The notes: generated by a model from the sequence alone, not told the origin. 64,000 nt of DNA from Streptomyces cathayae (GCF_029760955.1 NZ_CP121682.1:6386001-6450000); one strand, 5' to 3'. Positions 25,222 to 34,434 are shown, counted from the first letter of the stretch. Numbers and translations are program-made.

Positions 25222-25509
25222 CTACATGTCCGCCCCGCCCTGCTCCTCGTGCCGTACCGCCTGCTTGACCTCGGCCTCGACCACGTGGCGTGGCTTTCCC
25301 TCGGCCCGCGCGAATTCGCTCACCGCCAGCTGGACGTCCCGGGCGAGGTCGCGCCAGGCCCGCCAGGCGGTCTCCCAGGTGCTGGTCTGCTGCCCGCTCC
25401 ACCTGGTCTGGGTGGGCGGCCCGTAGGTATCCTGCAGATGGCGTACGCGGACATGCGCCTCGTCCGCCGCGCGCTGCTTGGCCACAAGTTCTTCGAAGGT
25501 GTCTGCCAC
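25222..25509 (-). CDS. Conserved small hypothetical protein
   Basis: 95 residues, soluble and mostly helical, rich in charged and aromatic residues (EELVAKQRAADEAHVRVRHL, WETAWRAWRDLARDVQLAV). There are no membrane segments or known motifs. A GTG start gives MADTFEELVAKQ. It lies 19 bases upstream of the pseudouridine synthase on the same strand and may be co-transcribed. Function not recognised. Confidence 0.65.
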   Translation of the reverse strand: MADTFEELVAKQRAADEAHVRVRHLQDTYGPPTQTRWSGQQTSTWETAWRAWRDLARDVQLAVSEFARAEGKPRHVVEAEVKQAVRHEEQGGADM

Positions 25510-25668
25510 GCGCCCGGATCCTCGGCCAGCGCCCCGGCCCGGTCGGCCTCGCCACGCCGTCCGCCGCGGCGCGGGTCCCAGGGTTCACCCGACCGGCGCC
25601 GCCACGCACGGCGCCCGTTCCGGCCGGGCGGACCGGACGCCGCCGGTCCGGGTTCCCAGTGCGGAGGG

Positions 25669-26523
25669 TCAGGAGGCCGCCGCCTGCTGCGGTGTCTGCT
25701 CCTGCTCCGCCTCGACCCGGGTGTTCCACTCCTGCTTCGAGGCCTGCCAGCCGTCCTCGTTGTGCCCGAGCCGCCAGTAGCCGGAGATCGAGAGGTCCTC
25801 GCGCGGGATCTGCCGCTCGATCCGCAGCAGACGGCGCAGTTCCTTGACGAAGTGCGCCTCGCCGTGGACGAAGGCCTGCACCCGGCCCTCGGGGAACTCC
25901 AGGTCCCGCACGGCCTCCACCAGCGCCTCGCCGACCGGGCGGTCCCCGCGGTGCAGCCAGGTGACCGTCACCTCGGAGTCGATCTTCTGCTCCTCCTGGG
26001 GGCCGTCGATCTCCACGAAGACATGTGCTCTGGCCCCGCTCGGCATCGCCTCGAGCGACCGGGCGATCGCGGGCAGCGCGCTCTCGTCGCCCGCCAGCAG
26101 ATGCCAGTCGGCGGCCGGGTCGGGAGCGTAGACGCCGCCGGGTCCGATGAGGAACACGGTCTCGCCCGGCAGGACCCGCAGGGCCCACGGGCCGGCCAGC
26201 CCCTCGTCCCCGTGGATCACGAAGTCCAGGGTCAGCTCACGCTGCTCGGCGTCCCAGTGGCGCACGGTGTAGGTCCGGGTCACCGGCCACTGGTCGCGCG
26301 GGAACTCCTCACGGATCCGCTTCATGTCGAACGGCTCCGGGTAGGTGACGCCCTCGGCCGGGAACAACAGCTTCACGTAGTGGTCGGTGGCCGTGTCCGC
26401 CGAGAAGTCGGCCAGACCGTCACCGCCCAGCACCACGCGCCGCATGTGCGGGGTCAGCTGCTCGGTGCGGATCACCTGCCCGGAGTGCGGCTTGCGCGGC
26501 TGGCGTCCCGGTCGCTCTGCCAT
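25669..26523 (-). CDS. Siderophore-interacting FAD-binding protein (ferric-siderophore reductase family)
   Basis: 284 residues of the SIP/ViuB type. The N-terminal FAD domain includes RTEQLTPHMRRVVLGGDGL, the flavin-binding motif RTYTVRHWD and IHGDEGLAGPWA. The C-terminal domain has LLAGDESALPAIARSLE and AFVHGEAHFVKELRRLL. Such enzymes reduce Fe(III)-siderophores in the cytoplasm to release iron. The ATG at 26523 has GGGAG upstream. A near-consensus iron box lies at 26544-26562, 21 bases before the start, so an IdeR/DmdR-type repressor should shut it off when iron is plentiful. Confidence 0.92.
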   Translation of the reverse strand: MAERPGRQPRKPHSGQVIRTEQLTPHMRRVVLGGDGLADFSADTATDHYVKLLFPAEGVTYPEPFDMKRIREEFPRDQWPVTRTYTVRHWDAEQRELTLDFVIHGDEGLAGPWALRVLPGETVFLIGPGGVYAPDPAADWHLLAGDESALPAIARSLEAMPSGARAHVFVEIDGPQEEQKIDSEVTVTWLHRGDRPVGEALVEAVRDLEFPEGRVQAFVHGEAHFVKELRRLLRIERQIPREDLSISGYWRLGHNEDGWQASKQEWNTRVEAEQEQTPQQAAAS

Positions 26524-26543
26524 GGAGGCTCCCTGTTGTTTGG

Positions 26544-26562
26544 TTAGGTTTACCTAACCTAA
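26544..26562 (-). promoter_or_regulatory. Iron box (DmdR/IdeR operator)
   Basis: TTAGGTTTACCTAACCTAA matches the actinobacterial iron-box consensus TTAGGTTAGGCTAACCTAA at 16 of 19 positions. It lies immediately upstream of the siderophore-interacting protein gene. Confidence 0.85.
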
Positions 26563-26617
26563 CACCTTTGTCCAGGGGATTCCTCCTGCCCGCGGGCCGC
26601 CGCCCCCGGTGCGGCCC

Positions 26618-27547
26618 CTACCGCCCGAGGGTCGTCAGCAGCCGCTCCAGGGACCCGCCCAGGCCCCAGCGGGCCGCCAGTGCCCGTACGGCCTCCGGAT
26701 CGCGGGGCGCCCGCGGCAGCGCCGTGTCGACGTCCGGGAGCGGCACGTCGTCCGCGACCCGGACGACCTTGGGCGCGACCGCCAGGTAGGGCAGCGCCTC
26801 GGTGAGGCGCTTGCGCTGGGTCGGGGTGAGCCGGGCCCCCGGATCGTCCACCGCCGCCAGGATCCCGGCCAGGTCGCCGAACTCGGCCAGCAGCTTGGCC
26901 GCCGTCTTCTCGCCGACGCCCGGCACGCCGGGCAGGCCGTCGCTCGGGTCGCCGCGCAGCAGCGCCAGATCCGCGTACCCCGCCCCGCCGACCCCGTACT
27001 TCTCGCGCAGTACGGCCTCGTCGGTGGCCTGGAGCGTGCCGACGCCCTTCAGCGGATACAGCACCCGCACCCCCCGCGCGTCGTCCACCAGCTGGTACAG
27101 GTCGCGGTCGCCGGTGACGATGTCGACCGGACCGCGCGCCCGCGTGGTGAACGTGCCGATGACGTCGTCCGCCTCGTACTCGGCGACCCCCACGCGCGCG
27201 ATGCCGATGGCGTCCAGGACGGCCTCGATGACCGGCACCTGCGGGGACAGGGTGTCGGGCACCTCCTCCTCGTCGGGGCCCGAGGGGCGTTCCTCGGCGA
27301 CGCGGTGCGCCTTGTAGGAGGGGATCAGCTCCACCCGCCACTTCGGACGCCAGTCGGCGTCCATGCACGCCACCAGATCGGCCGGCCGGTGGTCCTTGAC
27401 CAGGCGGTCGATGAAGTCGAGCAGTCCGCGCACGGCGTTCACCGGCGTGCCGTCCGGGGCTCTGACCGAGTCCGGGACGCCGAAGTAGGCGCGGAAGTAG
27501 AGGGAGGCGGTGTCGAGGAGCATGAGTCGTCCGGTCACGTTCCGCAT
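26618..27547 (-). CDS. 5'-3' exonuclease (PolI N-terminal domain-like)
   Basis: 309 residues resembling the free-standing 5'-nuclease domain of DNA polymerase I. Motifs: LMLLDTASLYFRAYFGVPD, CMDADWRPKWRVELIPSYKA, EYEADDVIGTFTTRA, DIVTGDRDLYQLV and the helix-hairpin-helix GLPGVPGVGEKTAAKLL. Conserved acidic residues for two metals are present. It probably removes RNA primers or flaps. The start is ambiguous among ATG 27550, ATG 27547, GTG 27538 and ATG 27523; no option has a strong ribosome-binding site. It is divergent from the betaine transporter operon at 27779. Confidence 0.85.
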   Translation of the reverse strand: MRNVTGRLMLLDTASLYFRAYFGVPDSVRAPDGTPVNAVRGLLDFIDRLVKDHRPADLVACMDADWRPKWRVELIPSYKAHRVAEERPSGPDEEEVPDTLSPQVPVIEAVLDAIGIARVGVAEYEADDVIGTFTTRARGPVDIVTGDRDLYQLVDDARGVRVLYPLKGVGTLQATDEAVLREKYGVGGAGYADLALLRGDPSDGLPGVPGVGEKTAAKLLAEFGDLAGILAAVDDPGARLTPTQRKRLTEALPYLAVAPKVVRVADDVPLPDVDTALPRAPRDPEAVRALAARWGLGGSLERLLTTLGR

Positions 27548-27778
27548 CATGCCGTACGCCACCGACAGTGCCCCCGCGGCCGCGTGACGGTGAGCGCGGG
27601 ATGCGCGACGCGTCGCGTCATGCGCTTCCCCTGTGAAACAGGACACACGTTTGTTCTGGCCGAAACAGGAAAGGCGCCGCCACGGAGCGATGCCGGTTGC
27701 AGGTTCAACTGTTCAGAACCGCGTGAGCCTACCGCCGGGCATCGCTCCTGCCCTTGCCGTCGAGACAACGAGGTACGC

Positions 27779-28867
27779 GTGTCAACCAGGCTAGAAGCCG
27801 AACATCTGTACAAGGTGTTCGGCAGGAGACCGGGACAGGCGGTCGAAAGACTGCGCAACGACGAGACCGACCGTGAGGAGTTGCGCGGCCAGGGGACCAC
27901 GGCCGCCGTCATCGACGCCTCGTTCACCGTGGAGCCGGGCGAGATCTTCGTCGTCATGGGCCTGTCCGGATCCGGCAAGTCCACCCTGCTGCGCATGCTC
28001 AACGGCCTGTCGGAGCCGACCGCCGGACAGGTGCGCTTCGACGGCGAGGACCTCACCGCGCTGTCCGACCGGGAACTGCGCGACGTCCGTTCCAAGAAGA
28101 TAAGCATGGTTTTCCAGCACTTCGCTCTGTTCCCGCACCGCAGCGTTCGCGAGAACGCCGCCTACGGACTGGAAGTGCAGGGCGTGCCCCGCGCCGAGCG
28201 CGAACGCCGCGCCGACGAGGCGCTCGCCCTGTGTGGCCTGGCCGGCTGGGAGAAGTCCTGGCCCGACGAGCTGTCCGGCGGTATGCAGCAGCGGGTGGGT
28301 CTGGCCCGCGCGCTCGCCACCGACGCCGACCTGCTGCTGATGGACGAGTCCTTCAGCGCGCTCGACCCGCTGATCCGCCGCGACATGCAGGACCAGCTGG
28401 TGGAGCTGCAGAAGAAACTGAAGAAGACGATCGTCTTCATCACCCACGACCTCAACGAGGCCATGCGCCTGGGCGACCGCATCGCGGTGATGCGTGACGG
28501 ACGCATCGTGCAGATCGGCACCGCGCAGGACATCCTGATCCGTCCCGCCAACGACTACGTCGCCTCCTTCACCCAGGACGTCGACCGCTCCCGGGTGCTG
28601 ACCGCCGGTGCCGTGATGGACCGGGAGGTGCGCGGCGACGAGGCCGACTGCGACTGCGAGACCGCGACGCCCCGGACGCCGTTCACCGAACTGTGCGCGA
28701 TCAGCGCCCGCGCGGCGCACCCCGTGGCGGTCCTCGACGGCGAGGGCGCGGTCGTCGGGATCGTGCCCCGGCAGCGGCTCGTGGGCTTCATCGGCGACGA
28801 GGAGGCCGCCCCCGGTACCTGCGACTCCCAGCGGGGCAAGGGCGAGAAGGTGATGGCCCGTGCCTAG
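27779..28867 (+). CDS. Glycine betaine/choline ABC transporter ATP-binding protein
   Basis: 362 residues, OpuAA/ProV type. Walker A GLSGSGKST, Q loop MVFQHFALFPHRS, signature LSGGMQQRVGLARAL, Walker B LLLMDESFSALDPL and the H loop ITHD are all present. The C-terminal about 90 residues form a CBS-like region (CAISARAAHPVAVLD, then VVGIVPRQRLVGFI), as in OpuA proteins where it senses ionic strength. The GTG at 27779 gives VSTRLEAEHLYKVFG. Its stop overlaps the start of the permease gene by 8 bases. It imports compatible solutes under osmotic stress. Confidence 0.92.
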   Translation: MSTRLEAEHLYKVFGRRPGQAVERLRNDETDREELRGQGTTAAVIDASFTVEPGEIFVVMGLSGSGKSTLLRMLNGLSEPTAGQVRFDGEDLTALSDRELRDVRSKKISMVFQHFALFPHRSVRENAAYGLEVQGVPRAERERRADEALALCGLAGWEKSWPDELSGGMQQRVGLARALATDADLLLMDESFSALDPLIRRDMQDQLVELQKKLKKTIVFITHDLNEAMRLGDRIAVMRDGRIVQIGTAQDILIRPANDYVASFTQDVDRSRVLTAGAVMDREVRGDEADCDCETATPRTPFTELCAISARAAHPVAVLDGEGAVVGIVPRQRLVGFIGDEEAAPGTCDSQRGKGEKVMARA

Positions 28868-31481
28868 GATTCCGCTCGGCGAATGGGTCAACGGCGGCGT
28901 CGACTGGCTGCTCGACAACGTGACCTGGCTGTTCGACTTCTTCAAGGCCGTCTTCACCGGCGCCTACGACGGTGTCAACGCCGTCCTGCAGGCACCCGAA
29001 CCGCTGATCCTCTGCGGCATCTTCGCGTTGATCGCCTTCTGGCTGCGCGGCGCCCTCGCCGGTGTCCTCACCTTCCTGGGATTCGCCTTCCTCGACTCCA
29101 TGGAGCTGTGGGCGGACTCGATGGTCACGCTGGCGCTGGTCATCGTCGCCACCGTCATCGCGCTGGTCGTCGCGGTGCCCGTGGGCATCTGGGCGGCACG
29201 CTCGGACCGGGTCAGCGCCGTCGTGCGGCCGGTCCTGGACTTCATGCAGACGCTGCCCGCGATGATCTACCTGATCCCGGCGATCCTCTTCTTCGGGACC
29301 GGCCCCGCCCCCGGCATCGTCGCCACCCTGATCTTCGCGCTCGCCCCCGGCGTGCGCATGACCGAGCTGGGCATCCGCCAGGTCGACAAGGACCTCGTGG
29401 AGGCGGCCGAGGCCTTCGGCACCACGCCCCGCAACACCCTGCTGCGGGTCCAGCTGCCGCTGGCGCTGCCCACCGTGATGGCGGGCGTCAACCAGGTGAT
29501 CATGCTCGGGCTCTCCATGGCCGCGATCGCCGGCATGGTCGGCACCGGCGGCCTGGGCGGCGCGGTCATCGAGGCCATCGGCCAGCTCAACATCGGTCTG
29601 GGCGCCGAGTCCGGCCTCGCCATCGTCATCCTGGCGATCTACCTCGACCGCATGACCAGTGCCCTGGGCACCCAGGTGTCCCCGCTCGGCCGTCGCGCCG
29701 CCGCCAAGGCCCGTGCCGCGCAGGGACTCACGATCTGGTCCTACCGGCCGCGTCCGCAGGTCGCCGTGATCGGCGTCGTCGTCCTCGCCCTGGTGGCCGG
29801 CGGCATGAGCATCTTCGGCGGCACCACCGGTGACACGGACACCACCGCCGACGGCAAGAACGTCGGCAAGGGCGAGAAGATCTCCATCGGTTACATCCCC
29901 TGGGACGAGGGCGTCGCCTCCACCTTCCTGTGGAAGGAGGTCCTGGAGCAGCGGGGCTTCGAGGTCGAGGCCACGCAGTTCGACGCCGGCCCGCTCTACA
30001 CCGCGCTCGCGCAGGGCAACATCGACTTCCAGACGGACTCGTGGCTGCCCACCACCCACGCCGAGTACTGGAAGAAGTACGGCGACCGGCTCGAGGACCT
30101 CGGCTCCTGGTACGACGAGACGTCACTCGAACTCGCCGTGCCCGCCTACATGGAGGACTTCGACTCCCTCGAGGACCTCAAGGGCGAGGCCGGCACCTTC
30201 GACGGGAAGATCACCGGCATCGAGTCCAGCGCCGGAATGATGGGCCTGCTGAAGGACAAGGTCGTCAAGGAGTACGGCCTGGACAAGGAGTACAAGGTCG
30301 TCGACAGCTCCACGCCGGCGATGCTGGCCGAGCTCAAGCGCGCCTACAGCAAGAAGGAACCGATCGTCGTCACGCTCTGGTCCCCGCACTGGGCGTACAG
30401 CGACTTCGACCTGAAGAAGCTGAAGGACCCCAAGGGCACCTGGGGCGAGGGCGACGGCGTGCACTCCCTGGCCCGCAAGGACTTCACCGCCGACCACCCC
30501 ACCGTCGGCAAGTGGCTGAAGGACTTCTCGATGACCGAGGAGGAACTCACCAGCCTGGAGGCCGAGATCAACAGGGCCGGCAAGGGCAAGCAGCAGAACG
30601 CCGTCCGCGCCTGGCTGAAGGACAACCCGGGCGTCGTCGACAAGCTCGCGCCCGTGCAGTCGTCCGGCTCCGGTGACACTCCCGCCGAGGCGAAGCGTCC
30701 GCTGGACGTGGCCTGGTTCCCCTGGGAGGAGGACGTCGCGATCACCTACCTGTGGAAGAACGTCCTGGAAAAGCGCGGCTACACGCTGAAGCTGAAGCAG
30801 ATGGACGTCGGGCCGGTCTACACGGGCCTCTCCACCGGTGATCTCGACCTCAACTTCGACGCCTGGCTGCCGCACTCCCAGAAGAACTTCTACGAGCCGA
30901 ACAAGGACAGACTCACCGACCTCGGTACCTGGTACGAACCGGTCTCGCTGGAGGTCTCCGTCCCCTCGTACGTCAAGGACGTCACGTCGCTCGAGGACCT
31001 CAAGGGCAAGGCCGACCTGTTCGACGGGCGGATCGTCGGCATCGAGCCGGGCACCGGCCAGATGGACCTCCTCAAGAACAAGGTCCTGCCGGCCTACGGC
31101 CTGGACAAGGAGTACAAGGTCGTCGACGGCTCCTCGCCGGCGATGCTGGCCGAGCTCAAGCGGGCCTACAGCAAGAAGGAGCCCATCGCGGTCACCCTCT
31201 GGTCGCCGCACTGGTCGTACAGCGAGTACGAGCTGACCAAGCTGAAGGACCCCGAGGGCGCCTGGGGCGAGAGCAACACCATCCACACCATCGCGAGCAA
31301 GAAGTTCCCCGAGCAGTACCCCGAACTCACGAAGTGGATCAAGGGATTCACGATGAGCGAGGACGAACTCGGCACGCTCGAGAAGGAGATCAAGGACCGG
31401 GGCCAGGGCAAGGAGGAGGAAGCCGTCGCCGCCTGGCTGAAGGAACACCCGGACGTGCCGGAGCGCATGACCCCGCAGTGA
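28860..31481 (+). CDS. Betaine ABC transporter permease fused to two substrate-binding domains
   Basis: 873 residues in one chain. Residues about 20-290 form the ProW-type permease, with the coupling helix around EAAEAFGTTPRNTLL. A further membrane helix lies near 297-317 (VAVIGVVVLALVAGGMSIFG). Then follow two OpuAC-type binding domains at about 340-600 and 620-873. Both have the tryptophan-rich pocket motifs: YIPWDEG or WFPWEED, DSWLPTTH or DAWLPHS, LWSPHW in each. The two domains are near identical over a stretch 822 bases apart. OpuA of lactic bacteria carries a single fused binding domain; a tandem pair is unusual. The GTG start overlaps the ATPase gene. Confidence 0.9.
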   Translation: MPRIPLGEWVNGGVDWLLDNVTWLFDFFKAVFTGAYDGVNAVLQAPEPLILCGIFALIAFWLRGALAGVLTFLGFAFLDSMELWADSMVTLALVIVATVIALVVAVPVGIWAARSDRVSAVVRPVLDFMQTLPAMIYLIPAILFFGTGPAPGIVATLIFALAPGVRMTELGIRQVDKDLVEAAEAFGTTPRNTLLRVQLPLALPTVMAGVNQVIMLGLSMAAIAGMVGTGGLGGAVIEAIGQLNIGLGAESGLAIVILAIYLDRMTSALGTQVSPLGRRAAAKARAAQGLTIWSYRPRPQVAVIGVVVLALVAGGMSIFGGTTGDTDTTADGKNVGKGEKISIGYIPWDEGVASTFLWKEVLEQRGFEVEATQFDAGPLYTALAQGNIDFQTDSWLPTTHAEYWKKYGDRLEDLGSWYDETSLELAVPAYMEDFDSLEDLKGEAGTFDGKITGIESSAGMMGLLKDKVVKEYGLDKEYKVVDSSTPAMLAELKRAYSKKEPIVVTLWSPHWAYSDFDLKKLKDPKGTWGEGDGVHSLARKDFTADHPTVGKWLKDFSMTEEELTSLEAEINRAGKGKQQNAVRAWLKDNPGVVDKLAPVQSSGSGDTPAEAKRPLDVAWFPWEEDVAITYLWKNVLEKRGYTLKLKQMDVGPVYTGLSTGDLDLNFDAWLPHSQKNFYEPNKDRLTDLGTWYEPVSLEVSVPSYVKDVTSLEDLKGKADLFDGRIVGIEPGTGQMDLLKNKVLPAYGLDKEYKVVDGSSPAMLAELKRAYSKKEPIAVTLWSPHWSYSEYELTKLKDPEGAWGESNTIHTIASKKFPEQYPELTKWIKGFTMSEDELGTLEKEIKDRGQGKEEEAVAAWLKEHPDVPERMTPQ

Positions 31482-31488
31482 CGGCGAC

Positions 31489-31581
31489 GCCGCCGCGGTG
31501 ACCACCGCGGCGGCCGCCACCGGCCGCCCCGAGGGGCGGGCCCGGCCCCGCACCTGACAGCGGGCCGGGCCCGCCCCTCGG
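31489..31581 (+). terminator. Two strong hairpins ending the betaine transporter operon
   Basis: An 11-bp perfect stem (GCCGCCGCGGT, loop GACC) at 31489-31514 starts 7 bases after the stop. A 20-bp perfect stem with a 13-base loop follows at 31529-31581. The second is among the longest perfect inverted repeats in the window. Confidence 0.8.
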
Positions 31582-31908
31582 ACACGTCCGGGACACGGTG
31601 GGGATCCGGACCGTCACCCACCGCGAGACCCTTCCCGGACCTCGGGGCACCTCCCGGTGACCTCCCGCCCCACTTCGGGCGACAATGGCGGAAACACCTG
31701 GCACGCTGCGCACAGCGGACCGAACGGGCCGGCCACCGGCCGGCGTGAACCGGGGGCCGTGCACGCTCGCCCATGACGCCGACGTGACAGGCGTCCGAAA
31801 CGGTGTGCCGAACATGCGTAGGGTGCAGACAGCTCAAAAGAAGGAGTGCGCCGGACAGCGGCGCACACACCGGGTACGGGACGACGGGCGAAGGAGGGAG
31901 CCGGAGCG
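31582..31908. other. Non-coding region upstream of the XRE-cupin regulator
   Basis: About 330 bases with no supported gene. It contains GGGGCACCTCCC at 31648-31659, a motif also seen in the palindromic unit in the mocR-type gene at 58.4 kb, and presumably the promoter of the regulator at 31909. Nothing else is recognisable. Confidence 0.4.
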
Positions 31909-32478
31909 ATGGGCGACCACAAAGAGCAGCCTCTGCGGGTGGGCGCGGCCGTGCGGCGGCGACGCCGGGCGCTGGACCTCACCCTTGCCGTCGTGGCCGA
32001 GCGCAGCGGCTTGTCGGTCCCGTTCCTGAGCCAGATCGAGAACGAGCGCGCGCGCCCCAGCCAGAGCTCTCTGGAGAAGGTCGCCGACGCCCTGCGCACC
32101 ACCGCGGTGGAACTGCTCGCCGCCGCCGACCCGGCGTGCAGCGTCGACGTCGTCCGCGCGGAGGACACCGAGCCGCCGCTCGAACCGCGCGTCCGGTCCC
32201 TGGTGCGCGGTCATCACCAGATGCACGCCTCCGAGTTCACCGGCGACCACGACGCCGGGCGCGAATTCCAGTTCCGCAACGACCAGTTGATGTACGTGGC
32301 GGACGGCGCCGTGGAGATCGAGGCGGAGGGCCGCGCCTACCGTCTCGGCCGTGGCGACACCCTGTACCTCACCGGAGGCGTCCGGCACCGGTGGCGGGCC
32401 ACGGTCGCGGAGACCCGGCTGATCGTCGTCGCCGTCGCGGAGCACATCGAGGCGGTCCGGGACAAGCCGCGCCGATGA
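31909..32478 (+). CDS. XRE-family regulator with cupin domain
   Basis: 189 residues: an N-terminal helix-turn-helix (about residues 9-65, VGAAVRRRRRALDLTLAVVA, LSVPFLSQIENERARPS) and a C-terminal cupin (FRNDQLMYVADGAVEIEAEG, LGRGDTLYLTGGVRHRWRA) that likely binds a small ligand. Members control amino-acid, polyamine or stress genes. The ATG at 31909 is preceded by AAGGAGGG at 31891-31898. The stop overlaps the next gene by ATGA, so the two are coupled. Confidence 0.88.
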   Translation: MGDHKEQPLRVGAAVRRRRRALDLTLAVVAERSGLSVPFLSQIENERARPSQSSLEKVADALRTTAVELLAAADPACSVDVVRAEDTEPPLEPRVRSLVRGHHQMHASEFTGDHDAGREFQFRNDQLMYVADGAVEIEAEGRAYRLGRGDTLYLTGGVRHRWRATVAETRLIVVAVAEHIEAVRDKPRR

Positions 32479-33203
32479 GTTCCCTGCGGATCGTCTCCCT
32501 CGTCCCGTCCCTGACCGAGGTCGTGGCGCTCTCCGCTCCCGGCGCCCTGGTCGGCGCCACCGACTGGTGCACCCACCCGGCCGATCTCGACGCCGTACGG
32601 ATCGGCGGCACGAAGAACCCGGAGGTGGAGCGGATCGCCGCCCTCGCCCCCGACCTGGTGATCGCCAACGAGGAGGAGAACCGCCCGTCCGACCTCGCCG
32701 ACCTGCGTGCGGCCGGCCTCGAGGTGCTGGTGACGGAGGTGCGGACACTGCCCCAGGCCTTCGGGGAACTGGCCAGGGTGCTCACGGCGTGCGGCGTGGA
32801 CGCGCGCCCCCGGTGGCTGGACGACGCCGAAGCCGCCTGGGACGCCGTGGCGCCCCCGAAGACGCGCCGGACCGCGGTCGTGCCCGTCTGGCGGCGGCCC
32901 TGGATGGTGCTGGGCCAGGACACCTTCGCCGGCGACCTGCTGTCCCGCCTCGGCGTCGACCACCTGTACGCGGATCACCGGGAACGCTATCCCCGCGTCC
33001 CTCTGGACACTCTGCGCGCGGCGGCCCCCGACCTCGTCGTGCTGCCCGACGAGCCCTACCGCTTCACCGCCGACGACGGCCCGGACGCCTTCCCGGGAGT
33101 GCCGTGCGCGCTGGTCGGGGGCCGGTATCTCACCTGGTACGGGCCGTCGTTGGCGAAAGCCGCGACGGTGCTGCCCCGGCAACTGCGAGCAGCGCGCCGC
33201 TGA
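32475..33203 (+). CDS. Cytoplasmic helical-backbone metal-receptor-like protein (BtuF/FhuD fold)
   Basis: 242 residues resembling periplasmic cobalamin/ferric-siderophore binding proteins: RIVSLVPSLTEVVALSAPG, GATDWCTHPADLDAVRIGGT, IAALAPDLVIANEEENR, WRRPWMVLGQDTFAGDLLSR. It has no signal peptide or lipobox, so it should stay in the cytoplasm, unlike transporter-linked homologues. Start ATG overlaps the XRE-cupin stop. No ABC transporter partner is nearby. Substrate unknown. Confidence 0.82.
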   Translation: MSSLRIVSLVPSLTEVVALSAPGALVGATDWCTHPADLDAVRIGGTKNPEVERIAALAPDLVIANEEENRPSDLADLRAAGLEVLVTEVRTLPQAFGELARVLTACGVDARPRWLDDAEAAWDAVAPPKTRRTAVVPVWRRPWMVLGQDTFAGDLLSRLGVDHLYADHRERYPRVPLDTLRAAAPDLVVLPDEPYRFTADDGPDAFPGVPCALVGGRYLTWYGPSLAKAATVLPRQLRAARR

Positions 33204-33221
33204 CACCCCGTCGGCAGGGCA

Positions 33222-33227
33222 TAAGCT
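33222..33227 (+). promoter_or_regulatory. Candidate -10 element, leaderless LysR gene
   Basis: TAAGCT is 6 bases before the ATG at 33234; there is no ribosome-binding site. Confidence 0.4.
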
Positions 33228-33233
33228 GACCTT

Positions 33234-34172
33234 ATGAGTGCAACGGACGACGGCCGTGCGGGATCCAGGTCCGTGACCGCCGGAAACCTGGCCCACCGGG
33301 TCCCGGACCTCGGGGCGCTGGAACTGCTGCTGGCGGTGGCACGGATCGGGAGCCTGGGCGGCGCGGCACGCGAACTGGGCATCACCCAGCCCGCGGCCAG
33401 CAGCCGGGTCCGGTCCATGGAGCGGCAGCTCGGCGTGGCCCTGGTGGACCGCTCGCCGCGGGGGTCGCGGCTGACCGACGCGGGCGCGCTGGTCACCGAC
33501 TGGGCCCGGCGGATCGTGGAGGCGGCGGAAGCCTTCGACGCGGGGGCACAGGCACTGCGGGACCGCCGGGACTCACGGCTGCGGGTGGCGGCGAGCATGA
33601 CGATCGCCGAGTACCTGCTTCCGGGCTGGCTGCTCGCGCTGCGTTCGCAGCGGCCGGACACGGCGGTGTCGCTGCTGGCGGGGAACTCCGCGTCGGTCGC
33701 GGAGCGGCTGCTGTCGGACGAGGCGGACGTGGGTTTCGTGGAGGGGGTGACGGTGCCGTCGGGCCTGGACTCCGCGGTGATCGCCCACGACCGGCTGATC
33801 GTGGTGACCGCACCGACGCACGCCTGGGCCCGCCGCCGTCGCCCGCTCGCCACCGAGGAGCTGGCGACCACCCCGCTGATCCTGCGCGAGAAGGGCTCCG
33901 GCACCCGGCAGGTCCTGGACACCGCCCTGGGCGGTCTGGCCCGCCCGCTGATCGAGCTGTCCTCCACGACCGCGGTGAAGGCCGCGGCGGTGAGCGGTGC
34001 CGGCCCGGCCGTCCTCAGCGAGCTGGCCGTCGGCGAGGAACTGGCGATGCGCCGTCTGACCCGCATCCCCGTACACGGCATCGCCCTGGCCCGCGACCTC
34101 CGCGCGGTCTGGCCGACCGGCCACCGCCCCACGGGCCCCGCCCGCGACCTGCTGACCCTGACCCGCGGCTGA
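33234..34172 (+). CDS. LysR-family transcriptional regulator
   Basis: 312 residues. A winged helix-turn-helix lies at about 27-85 (LGALELLLAVARIGSLGGAA, LGITQPAASSRVRSMERQLG), followed by a substrate-binding domain (LRVAASMTIAEYLLPGWLLA, DVGFVEGVTVPSGLD, LILREKGSGTRQVLD). It resembles CysB/YeiE-type regulators, often of sulfur metabolism or sulfite/TDT exporters, but no obvious target gene is adjacent. Probably leaderless. Confidence 0.9.
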   Translation: MSATDDGRAGSRSVTAGNLAHRVPDLGALELLLAVARIGSLGGAARELGITQPAASSRVRSMERQLGVALVDRSPRGSRLTDAGALVTDWARRIVEAAEAFDAGAQALRDRRDSRLRVAASMTIAEYLLPGWLLALRSQRPDTAVSLLAGNSASVAERLLSDEADVGFVEGVTVPSGLDSAVIAHDRLIVVTAPTHAWARRRRPLATEELATTPLILREKGSGTRQVLDTALGGLARPLIELSSTTAVKAAAVSGAGPAVLSELAVGEELAMRRLTRIPVHGIALARDLRAVWPTGHRPTGPARDLLTLTRG

Positions 34173-34220
34173 CGGCCGGGCACCTGCCCGCCGTACACCG
34201 GGGAGGCCGGGCCGAGGGGC

Positions 34221-34262
34221 GTGCTCCGGATGCCACTGCACGCCCAGCCACCGGTCGGCGGA
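34221..34262 (-). pseudogene. Relic of a class I glutamine amidotransferase C-terminus
   Basis: On the minus strand 14 codons read SADRWLGVQWHPEH. LGVQWHPE is the histidine-glutamate catalytic motif of gamma-glutamyl-gamma-aminobutyrate hydrolase-like amidotransferases. Neither the cysteine elbow nor any other domain segment is present around it. The surrounding 34173-34446 region otherwise has no gene. I infer that a larger gene was deleted, leaving its end. S. coelicolor carries such an amidotransferase beside glnA4 at this point, as I recall. Confidence 0.4.
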
Positions 34263-34434
34263 CGGCAGTCCGCTCGTCACCGCAGACGTATCCGATGCCG
34301 AGCAGCGGTCCGGCCACCATGCCGTGCTCCTCCGCGTCCGGAGCTCCTGCCGTCCACGCCACGGTTTCCTCGAGGACGGTGGAACCCCGGGGGTGCACGT
34401 CACACCGCACGAGGGGCCGCGACGGCCTTCGCCC

